Shown here: one piece after another, positions 51,071 to 61,182 of the stretch | Numbering within the stretch: the first letter of the stretch is position 1 | Layout: each line of letters opens with the position of its first letter | Assembly: GCF_003073045.1 (NCBI RefSeq) | Contig: NC_037592.1 | Span: 13,944,384-14,008,383 of the forward strand | Source of the DNA: Pomacea canaliculata | Lineage: Eukaryota; Mollusca; Gastropoda; Architaenioglossa; Ampullariidae | Length of the DNA stretch: 64,000 nt | Direction: 5' to 3' | Translations under genes and position numbers: made by a program | The notes under the pieces: model-generated | The model's database searches: none | Seen by the model: only the letters and a program-made list of their open reading frames with translations | Told to the model about the DNA's origin: nothing

Positions 51071-52132
51071 CTCTCTGTCCACATACACGCACGCACGGAC
51101 GAACACGCACACGCACATTGTTTCAGTGTTCCTGGGGTTTTTTTTACGACAAACGCAGACACTGGGCCCTTGGTGACAGGGCTTAGCTCTTGCTGCCCAC
51201 GACAACCTAATCTTACAGGGTAGCAGTATATATTTACAATAATAACACATCAGTCGCTCTCAGTTTTTACTACATAGCTCGCGAGCGCCCACAACTCCTC
51301 TTCCCCAAACAAAAGAATTACCGCTCTGTGATTTAACGTACAAAAATACTGATTTATTTAACAGATGAACATGCAGATAATACAATAAAATGAATCATCT
51401 AGAGGGTGTCCCAATACTATTCGTGATATTTGGCACTTGGTACATTCACATAGATGCATAAAAGAAGGGATTTCATCGGTGAATGACTCAACTGTCATCT
51501 TTCATCCAAAAAACAAGAAGCCAGCAAGTACAAGAGAGAGGCACCACCCCTTCTGACCCTCTGCCTCACACAAAGGTAATGGGGTGGTCAGGCGACTAAC
51601 CCTCCCCCATGTCATCCTAGTAGGTCCTGGCAGACAGGTGTGGGAGGAACCTAAGGTGTTACTTTCTTCCTACACAACATTGACAGTTAGTCCGTTGGTT
51701 ACTTGACTTGCTGTAGCCAGTTAAGGTTGTTTACCTCATTCAGCACCTCTGAAGTCGGCACATATGCCCCTCTTTCTTGCATAAGTGGTATATGCATGTA
51801 TCAACAAGCCATACTAGCCCTACAAAGTGAAAGGTATTACGTCCCTTCCAAAGTTACCACACACGCACACACATGCACAGTCACGCCCGCACACACACAC
51901 ACACAGCAATCACACTGGCAACGTCCATGATAGCTTTAGTATTTTAAACTCACAGATTGGACAAAACTAATAATTATGGTGAAAGCAAATAAACAAGAAG
52001 TTGCTGATTATAATCATCTGTCTAGAATCCGTTGGAATAGAGACTGGGAAGCTTATTTAGGGAAGTAGGTCGATTTGGCAGACTATGATTTCGACAGTTT
52101 ATATAACTAGAAAGATTATTATTTTATTTCGC
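51071..52132. other. Intergenic between D leader and gene E, nothing recognised
   Basis: The interval holds CA-rich microsatellite stretches near 51083-51115 and 51860-51905. A GGTGTCCCAATACTATTCG block near 51405 could be a transposon end, but no partner was found. Confidence 0.35.
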
Positions 52133-55100
52133 TTATTGATGAATTGAATTGTAAATATGAATGTCCTCCGAAGCATTATTAAAGTTCATGGCGTCATACA
52201 GGTTTCGTTGCTGTTGTTGTTGTTGTTGCTGTCTGATAATGTTCGAATTTTCCACTTCTGTACTTTGTATTTCAGTGAAACCTTCAAGGAGAAAACATTT
52301 TAACCTCAGTATACTTACCTACAGTATCCATTGTCTAGCACTCAAACATATTTTATGCACAAAGAATATTATCGTCATTAAAGGACTTCTCGTATTAAAA
52401 AAGTCCTCCTTGATGACATCAAACACTGCCAATGTTCGCATAAACTTCAGAAGAAAAAACAAACTGACAGTCACGAGGTTGTCAAACAATGGCTGCTTAT
52501 AGAGCTTGACACAAATCTGCCTCTCGGTTGAAACCTATTCATGCATCTCAATACAAAAAAAAAAAAGAAAACTAGAAACAAAGAAGCATAAAGTTTTCCA
52601 AATAATTTAACTGGTTTTTCAACTAATTCTTACTTTTCTCTACGTCTGTGTATACCTTTCTCTCTCTGACTGTAAGAAGGAGAGAGCAAAAAAAGCCTGC
52701 AAGAGGTATAAAACAATAGAGAATTGTTTCCCCAGAGTGTAACCAGCATCACATGCGGAGACTCATAGACTAACCTTCATTTTGGTAGATGTTCTGGCTT
52801 CCTTTATCACTTTTGTGTTCATTTTTACTGTGAAGACAAAATCAAGAACATGTAAAGGTTTGAAAAAGCAACCATCACTGTCATCTAACCGTTCGATCTC
52901 TTGGTAGAGACAGGTAAGAAAAGGAACAATCATTATGAAATGGCAATATAGGCGGTGTTATTATAAATAGTGCCCAAAAAGAAACTGATTGTCCACTGAA
53001 TCTGCATTTTTTCACAGAGCGCTGAGTGTGCTTTTATACGAGGTAATGAGCTCTACAAATAATACTATCATTATTATTCGTTGATTAACGCATAAATATC
53101 CCCTGGATGCAGAAGATTTGAACACAATATTGTTTGATACATATTTCTATTATTACTATGATGCTTGTTAAGCATCCTCCTAGTGCTGTGCAATTTATAA
53201 GTGCTTCTAAGATTCATATTAAGCGTCTTACCGATTTCGTTGGTGTTTGCGATGTCTCCAAATAAAATATCCAGCAGCCACACCAGCAACAACCACAACA
53301 ACCACAGCCACGACAACACCGACTATTACACCGACGTTACTTCTGACTTCTTGTATCTTGGCTTCTGGTTCACATAAACAACTCCAAGAATAAACATGTG
53401 CCTGAAACTTAAAAGTTATATTTTCATGATTTCATCTACATCAAACGGATTGTTACAATAACAGCAGTTCGTAAAGTAGAAACCAAATAAACCAAAGTTC
53501 ATGTCTAGTTTACCACTACACTCGAAGGCTGTTCTGACTAAAAACTGATACAAAGGTTTTAAAATTGAAAACACAAAAAGAGACAAAAATCATATTTACC
53601 ATCACTAAACAGTACTAGTACATTCTCGTGTACTACAGTCAGTACAGGTTTTGGTATATGTAACCTCATTACTAACGTGAAAATTAAAGAGTACACAGAG
53701 GCGCTGTAGGAGCAAAAACTTTTTGTTATTTCATTCAACGTCATCAGTTACACGTGTTAAAATCTTTTAGTAGTACTAAGTAGCCTTCATTCTTACGATA
53801 AAATAGTATTCTACAATTACATGTTTTCATTCTTTGACAGTTTGTCGTTTACCTGCTGGAGTCGTTGAGGGAGCGTCTGACTGGTCACGTGTCCCGGATG
53901 TACAAGTATCAGTAACGTGGGCTACAAAACTCATTCATTGTTTAAGCTATAACAGCGATAATCATCTAGGAACAAAGTGTTAAGTTATGAACATATGACT
54001 TTATCCTTTACTCTATTTATAATAAACACTAAATCTTTGTACAAATGGAGGACGTTTCTGACACAGACTTTAGACTTCGCAGGTAATATTATTCGGTTCT
54101 AAGCATTGCCTTTGTCAAAGTTTATTTGTTTAAATTTGTATTAGACAAAAGGTTTTGCTAAAGATCTCATGTTTGAATTATTTTATGTGATGTCTGTTCT
54201 TACCTGAGAGATCTGTGGAGCGTGCTGCCTGAAGCTTCACGTCATTCAGTCCCACAACATAGCCTACATCCGCCCTCCGAGCTCTGAAACCGATCTGTTT
54301 GAAGTACATGACAAAACAACTCTTGTTTACAAGTTTCTCATCTTCTTGTGTACAGCTTCACACAATATTACTTTACACTTTACTCAACTTAGGAAATCAC
54401 TATCAGTTGAAACTGTAAATATTGTGTTTAGTTAACATGTTTTTATTCCGACTGCAAAGAGATAATTCAAAAAGAAACATCGTTTTTAAATATTGATAAA
54501 CTCACATGTGATTTTGACTTCAAGCCCAGTGACATACCTTTACCACCGATGGGTTGATATAAATAAGTGGAGGTGGAGACTTATTATCCGTTTGCTCGGG
54601 AAACACTTCTATTATTTCTGTACATGTTGCTACAAACACACTGAGTGTCGCTGGCAAACTCCGAACGTAGTTAAATACAAGAGATGTGTTACGAGTGATT
54701 TTCAGTAAAGGTGACAGCAACACAGAGAAAGAGTTGACGTCTCCTCCGCTTCCACGACACTCGGCACGACCTGAAGAAAATAAAAACCTGTGATACACAA
54801 CTTTCAGCGTGTGTAGCTCACAAATATTCACACAAATGTAGTAATGGAAATAACAAAATGTACTTTAGTTTTCTGTCGTACGTCGTACGGACCTTATAAC
54901 ACGTGTTCAATGAAAAGCCAAAGTGGCATCATTCTTACAGTCGTGTTTGGTGCTAGGATGCCGTGTTTCCTACTTTTTCAGGTTGGGGCGAATCTGAGGA
55001 AAAATGGCAGACTCCTTTTACTCCTTGGTGTACAAGAAATGCTTCACTAAAAGGAATTTTCTGTCAAGTCTTTTTCTCTCACTCAGGTCTTTCTTGCTTT

Positions 55101-57111
55101 TTTCATATTTACAGTGTAATCGCGCCATGCCCACCTCGATGATGCCAGTGTTTCGACGACCGGACTAAAGAGACAGAAAGTGAGCTCGACAATAGGTAGC
55201 TTTGATGACTTCACGGCAACATAACATCGTGGCCTCCATCTTTCGCAAAGTTATTCTATTTACATGAGGTATTCAATGTTCAGTCACCTTCATATAAGTA
55301 TGAACGTGTTCAGCAATAACGTGTTCGTAAACAAATTAAGAATTAGACTGAACAAATGCATTATAATGTAGATATTTAAGTCATAACCATATGACACTGT
55401 CCAGTTGTTAGCAGTCCATTGGTGCAGGCTTGTGTGTAATTACAAAGAGTTTCTTCGAAAGAGCAGTCTCCATAAGTGATATCTTTTCCTGAAATTAAAA
55501 GAAATGCACTAGTAAAAATAAACTGTGAGTAATGGGATAATACAACAGTTCTGAAATAATTGCTTTACTACATTCCACAAAGTTTCATGAAAATTTGTTG
55601 TGCTTTCTTATCTAATCTGCATAAAACACACACATATATATATACACTCTGTATGCTGTATGATAGTGAAGCGCCTGGAGCATGCATCTACATCAGTCAG
55701 TCCGTCAGTCAGCCATCCCCTGATCACATGGGTAGACACAGCAGCTGACAGCCCCCTCTCTTGTCTATTGTGTTTGATAGTCAGCAGGTCCTGTACACGA
55801 CCACCAGGCCAGTCTTGGACCTTCCTTGGTCCAGTTCTTTGTATGAGATCCGCAGCAACCTCATTAAGCACGTGTTCTCGAAGGCCTGGATTCCCCTTTC
55901 TAGTTAAGATGACCACCTGTTACATCCGTCGACAAGGATCGGTACTACCAGGTATTTGTACAGATTTTATTTGGTAGTTAACTTTCTTATAGCTATTCCA
56001 GATCCTGTCCTGATTAACCATTGCCGCTGTTGCTGTTGCGATACTGATGCGTGGATGCGACGTGGATCTACCGTCCTCGGAAAGGATGAATCACAAGTAC
56101 CCGAATCTTCTAACTCCTTCTAACTCCTTCTAACTCCTTCGAGCTGTACCCCAATAAAATGATCTTAGTAAATGTCAAAAAAAAAATTAAAATAAATTCT
56201 GATGGAAATAGCTACGTTCTATTTTTTAATTCCCTGCCTGGTTGGTTGGTTAATCAGAAAATTGCTTCAACCTTGAAGTGATTTTGCACATGAGAAAGAA
56301 ATTATGTACGGGGAGGAATCAGGAGTACCTTGACGGCCGGTCCTACCAATAGATGTTACATACAGAGAGTTTCCAGAGGTCTGAACACAGGACCTCTTAG
56401 TGCAGGTGTGACAAGTGAGTCTCTAAACCACTGTATTACCGAAGGATGCTATTTTAATATGCCTGACACTATGCATTTCTTTTTAAATAAACGCAAAGTA
56501 AGGTTTCACAGTACAGAATCTCCAAACCTTCAGTTTCTCCATCAATATAGTTCGCACCATTTTTGTAAGAACTACAGTCACTGCAAAAGAAAATTAGTCA
56601 AACAAAATATTGTATAGTAATTCAGCCCGCATGAACAGACATCTTTAAGTGTATTCACAATTTTGAAGAACTCGTAATGTAAGCAAGTGACATTATTATT
56701 TTTCTCTTGATCTGTTGTTATGTCAATCCATCGAGAGGGATAGAGATGTTAAATGCAAGACTAAGCGGACTGCGTAGTGTAGTTTTTTTTTACAGATAAA
56801 CCGATAATACACAGTTTAAAAAGATGCATCAATGGTGGAAAAAAAGAAACAAAAAACAAAAACAAAATTGAGGGATAAACGTATGCAGGAAGACTAGGAA
56901 AATCTAAGACAGACAAATACCTTTTGTAAAACAATTTTTTTAATGAAATCTTTCATAAAATAATGGCTTTTTTATTGAACATACTGTAAATAAACGAAAT
57001 AGAACAGTAGTTAACTGACTCTTACATTTTAGAGTTTGTTGCACTCCAGACAGAGCAAATTAAAATGAAGAGCAGCAGGAACTCTTGCTGAAGTTGCTGA
57101 CATGTTGACAT
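52133..57111 (-). CDS. MAM-like receptor E, short tail with polyglutamine in place of the ITIM
   Basis: Exons: 57026-57111 (signal, MSTCQQLQQEF then LLLFILICSVW), 56528-56580 (DCSSYKNGANYIDGETE), 55388-55488 (GDCSFEETLCNYTQACTN), 54538-54770 (SFSVLLSPLLKITRNTSLVF), 54204-54294 (IGFRARRADVG), 53853-53921 (stalk), 53232-53364 (valine-rich helix, then WRHRKHQRN), 52775-52827 (NIYQNE), 52133-52281 (tail, ending IYNSIHQ). All phases match gene C, except that exon 3 is 101 nt where B, C and D have 102; the missing base, near 55408, would throw later exons out of frame. Corrected for that, the product would be 322 aa. The tail reads IIRQQQQQQQQRNLYDAM: eight glutamines replace the stretch containing the ITIM tyrosine of gene C, leaving IYQN, LYDAM and IYNS. 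Family membership is firm; whether the gene is functional is open. Confidence 0.75.
52206..52232 (-). repeat. CAA/CAG repeat coding for polyglutamine in gene E tail
   Basis: On the minus strand CAG, five CAA, CAG, CAA encode eight glutamines inside the last coding exon. Gene C and the relic exon have SVTY at this place. Confidence 0.8.
55690..56165 (-). mobile_element. RTE-like LINE 3' fragment in gene E intron 2
   Basis: Reverse-strand pieces include LSEDGRSTS, ISIATATAAM, DRIWNS and DWPGGRVQDLLTIKHNRQE. It is collinear with, but longer than, the fragment at 47866-48120 in gene D. A 10-bp unit (CTCCTTCTAA) is repeated about four times near 56110-56140 inside it. Confidence 0.7.
56325..56450 (-). 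mobile_element. Possible second tRNA-derived SINE in gene E intron 2
   Basis: The minus strand has GGTAATACAGTGGTTTAGAG (box A-like) followed by GTGTTCAGACC (box B-like). There is no counterpart in gene D, so it may be a later insertion. Confidence 0.45.
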
Positions 57112-57284
57112 TTTCCTGCAACAACAATTTTTACAGAACACACTTGCCGTTCGGAAGTTTCACAAATGTATTTTGATATGAGCATACTTCATGTCACAGA
57201 TTTTTACGGAGTCAGGTGGACTTTTTTCTCAGACAAAAAAATAAGCACATTGTAAATAAAGACATCACGGCAGGCAGCAGTAAA

Positions 57285-57400
57285 CAGATGCCACATGCAG
57301 AGAAAGAACAGTGTACCCAAGACGAGAAATGAACTCTGGGCAGCCAACCCTCACAATATTGGTGACAGGCGCTAACCGTTGCGCCACCGGGCCGTCAATA
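57285..57400 (-). mobile_element. tRNA-derived SINE head in gene E intron 1
   Basis: The minus strand has GGTGGCGCAACGGTTAGCGC followed by the box B-like AGAGTTCATTTC. It is the counterpart of 49150-49280 in gene D, sharing flanking sequence up to the leader exon. Confidence 0.62.
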
Positions 57401-58177
57401 ATAATGAGGAATCGCAAACACACATTCTAAAATAAATCATTTTAAGAAACACTGAGTGTGAAGATTTCGTGCAGCTAATCTTTACTATGATGTAGCCATT
57501 GTTTTCTGGGTTCAGTGAGGCAGTCATTGAAACTTGTAAGATTAGTATTAAAGCAGCGGCAGTGATGAAGATCCCTGCATTTAAAATTTTCTAATAGTTA
57601 ACACAGACGCAAACACTATTTCTCTTTCTTTGCAAACTGCACACATGCATTGTACATGGAAATCTAACTGAAAGCCGTCCGCGAAGCTTCTGCCCACAGT
57701 ACAGGAAAGCCTAAAGAAAACAGAGGGGAAGAAGAAGTATTTATTGTAGGGGCATGCACACGAAATTCTTGTTTGTCTTGGGAGGAAATCCAGTGAGAAC
57801 GAGGGACTTCCGCATTCCACTGGTTGTTGAATAGTCCCAGACTAGCAAGGTACAGTGGGTTCAGTACAGAACAACATTTCCGTCATTTTCCTGTATCAAC
57901 GGATCGCCGATCGATTTGTTATTTTCATACTTTTTATTTTAACAAGACAGTCAAATAACTAACTACTTATTCATTAATTATTATTCATTTCTGTGGTAAG
58001 CGGCCCGCGACACTAAATTATTTAGAAGACTAAACGAGACTACAGTGTAACATCGTTATAAACTATTTTTATCTGACGCCAGGACAATCCACGTCAGTTC
58101 TAAAAATATCTGTCCTCCAGATAGTTGACACCAGTCTCTCTGTTTAGAGAAATGGATGAATAAAATGTTGTACATAC

Positions 58178-58480
58178 CTTTGATGTTCTATGCTCAGGTT
58201 CCTGTATAACTCCTGTACTCCTTGTCTTCCAAGCGTAGCTACACAGACTTTGTTTCAGTTGCTTGCAAGTGTGTTCTTATAATGAAAGACTTCCGCCTTG
58301 TTCAGTGAGTCATGCAAGAGACGTGAGTAAAGCAACAACGTGCACTACAGGTTCATGACTCCACAACTTTCTTCCTGGTCGAGTTAGGCCAAGACTGATT
58401 TTATAAATAAGGTTGTCTGATACGTGCGGATGTTTATGGTGTGTACTGACACTTGATCTCAGTTTTCTTTCACTCTCGAC
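58178..58480 (-). promoter_or_regulatory. Leader exon and promoter block of gene E
   Basis: The donor AAAG/GTATGT is at 58176-58177. GGAA-core sites lie at 58290-58297 (GGCGGAAG on the minus strand) and 58371-58380 (GACCAGGAAG), with GTGTGTACTGACACTTG near 58440. It lies 1.1 kb upstream of the start codon at 57111. Confidence 0.5.
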
Positions 58481-58524
58481 GATGAGACCAGGTTCACAGA
58501 CGCGACTATGTGTTTGTATGTGTG

Positions 58525-58660
58525 TACAGTAAATCCTCGATTGTCTGGTCTTTGATTAACCGTGTATTCGATTATTCGGAATTTCAAAAAAAAAGTTGCT
58601 AGACAAGACTGCCAAGATTTTGCTGCCAAGAATTCCGACTACAGGAATGTACACTACGTG
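58525..58660. mobile_element. Possible end of a pogo/Tigger-type DNA transposon
   Basis: CAGTAAATCCTCGATTGTCT, preceded by TA, has the form of a TcMar-Tigger terminal repeat. I found no matching inverted end within the next kilobase, so the extent is uncertain. Confidence 0.35.
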
Positions 58661-59339
58661 TGTCACAGCTTAAGGTTTCTTTTTCGATAGCATTCAGGCT
58701 ATCCTCTGCTGAGAAAAGCAATTATACTTCATCCGATGTAGAGGACTTGTTCCGAAGAACTCTTCCTCCCCTTTTTCTAATTCCGACGACTGCCACTCGT
58801 CAATAAGTTTTGACATTTTTCTTCTTCAACACTTTTCTTGGAATGGAAAAGATTGTGTGTGGGTCACACTGTCCGTGAAGGCGACACCTTGTTCTGAGTT
58901 GGCGGCCGCACCTCGGAGGTTCAGAAAGTTGCTTCGCGTACTTTGGTGCCGAGATGTCGGGGTCGGTGCGGGAGTGAACAGAGAAAAAGTTGATTTGTCA
59001 GTTGCTACTGAACTACAAATTGTTAAAAGTGGCGAAGTTTTTTTTTTTTGCTTTGATCTACAGAGCTTACTAAAAAGTTTCTGAACATAACACAATATGC
59101 TAGTTTGTTACTTGTTCCAGAAAAATTTAATCAGAATGTAAATTAGATTGTAAGGCCACTGTCTGTCACTCAAATACCCTCTACCCTCATCCCTTGCTCT
59201 TTTTATACGAGGTTGTCAGCAAACTCTGGGACCTAAATAAAAATCCCTGTTCTTGTTAAGAGCATTACATCAAATTTTCCTGAACGGAATTCCGGCTTGT
59301 ATAATTCCTGGCAACATGTCATCTGTCGATGTTGCGTGT

Positions 59340-59550
59340 GTAGTTGTCAACAAAAATACTTCCGCCTCTCTGGGACAACAAAGCAGAGGTTTATAAATAA
59401 AAGCAAATAACATGTGTTTTCTGTGTGTGTGAAGAGAGAGAGAGACCAATTCAGGTTTTTCCTGGTCAAGACGACTTTGGTTTCACGAAACGATGGGCGA
59501 ACACATGCAATTTACTTCTGCGTTTGTGTTTACGGTGTGCACAAACAACT
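59340..59550 (-). promoter_or_regulatory. Orphan leader/promoter block upstream of gene E
   Basis: It repeats the leader-block landmarks: CTTCCGCC at 59359-59366, TTTCCTGGTC at 59458-59467 and GGTGTGCACA near 59536. No receptor exons lie between it and the E leader block, so it marks a deleted copy. Confidence 0.4.
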
Positions 59551-60373
59551 AGCATCATATCCTTATTATTATTTGTGTCTAAATAATTGCTAGTGGCGTC
59601 CGCCGATAAGTAGCAAAGGCGGTTGATGATATATGATAATTGTAGATCTTCAGTGTCCCAATATTAATGCTCTCGTGTTTTAATGTTATATCTAATCATT
59701 CAAGTATTTCATAGAACCTTTTTGGAAAGAAACTCTAGCTGAAAAAAACTTGATGTATAGGTGGGTAACGAAATAGCAGATATTGAGGTGACAAGTGTTT
59801 ATACACAACGAGGGTATTGTGTGGTAAATGGCGAGGTGTATACAAATAAAAAGCAGCCAGCCTCCCAAGCGCTGACCCTTACTGCGAGTAGAGTTCACGT
59901 CTGGACATTTGTCATGAAAGTGGTTGCCCTTTACTCGACTTCTTGCAGTGTATGAGGTCTTGGAACAAGGGAAAATCTTTATTTTTTAATGCCAAACATC
60001 ATCCCATCTCAAATACGATGTGTACATCACACTTCCTGTTTCTCGAGGTATCATAAAGCTTTTCTAAATAATTTACAATTAGCTCCTTGTCCACAAACAG
60101 TCCCTATGATAATTTCATGTTAATCCTCTTGCCAAGTGTCACGCTTCACGTGTGCTGCATAAAATTAATTTCCACTTTTCCTGTTGCTAGAGGTTATCTA
60201 AGCTTAACTACAGTATTTGACAATGTGTGTGGTTGTCACAAAACATCCTGCTTTTTCTAGGAGTTGTTAGTTTAAAAAGATTGTTAAAGTTCTTCCTTCA
60301 TTGCTAGCTGTTATTAGTCAGGTAAACAATATGGTTCTAGTCACAACACTTCCTGTCAGAGCTGTTAGCCAGA
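59551..60373. other. Intergenic, nothing recognised
   Basis: AT-rich sequence between the orphan leader block and the orphan long-tail exon. The short open frames at 59692-59955 overlap on both strands and carry no motif. Confidence 0.4.
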
Positions 60374-60529
60374 CTACATCACGTGGTCATAGTCAGAGCC
60401 GATGACATTGTTCCTGTCTCCCTGTCTGATTCTGTCATAGTCTTCGTGAAGGTTCACTTCTACGTGGTCATATGCCTTGGCATCTGTATTATTTTGCTCG
60501 TTAAAGCTGCTGGACTGTTTGTTGCCGGC
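60374..60529 (-). pseudogene. Orphan long-tail exon fragment of a lost receptor copy
   Basis: The reverse strand reads AGNKQSSSFNEQNNTDAKAY, then DHVEVNLHEDYDRIRQGD and SDYDHVM before the stop, matching the last 50 codons of genes B and D. Homology ends sharply at about 60529 in AT-rich sequence, and no upstream exons are present before ARS2. The terminal SDYDHV motif is kept. Confidence 0.75.
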
Positions 60530-61182
60530 AAAATATATAAAATATATATAATACTTATATAAAAATATAAAATAGGCAAAATAAATATGTACGTACGACA
60601 AAATTTTGGCAGAAAATATTCAATTTTATTCTGCCAGAACATGTAATAAAACATTTCAAACATGTAATAAAGCATTTCAAGGCATTGTTTGTGTTCTTTG
60701 TAACTTTTCATGGATCTAAATCTACAATAGCAATCGCAAACTCGAATTAAATAAAAATACCGATTTAGTTCTATAACATTCACCCAAGAAAGATGTTTTG
60801 TAAAGGTGCAAATCATAATATAAAATTTTGAAATGTCATATTTTTTTCTGAAAAATTCATGTTTCTGAAACTATGCCAAAAGACTTATTCACTGACATCG
60901 GTTGGCATACAAGGTACAGACCGTGTGTTATTACAAGACAGCACTTTACACAAATTATTACAGTCTTTTATAAACATAAAAAAGATACAATGTCTGAATG
61001 AAAAAAGTAAACATTCATGGAACACAAATGCTGTGGAGGTAAAAGGCATAAAACACAGCTTTGCCTTTTCTATCCGCAAAAGTAAACGTGTCAAAAGTCT
61101 ACTAAGTAAGTGAGATCTTCGTAGCACTGCATTATCTACCATATATACATGTATCATCATTGTCTTTAGACACCTAGAGTCA
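60530..61182. other. Intergenic upstream of the orphan tail, nothing recognised
   Basis: AT-rich sequence up to the last exon of ARS2. A short direct repeat (AACATGTAATAAAACATTTC and AACATGTAATAAAGCATTTC) lies near 60640-60680. Confidence 0.4.

Noticed and set aside
51405-51500. GGTGTCCCAATACTATTCG as a mariner-type transposon end
   Set aside because: No inverted partner or target duplication was found, and the match to known ends is vague.
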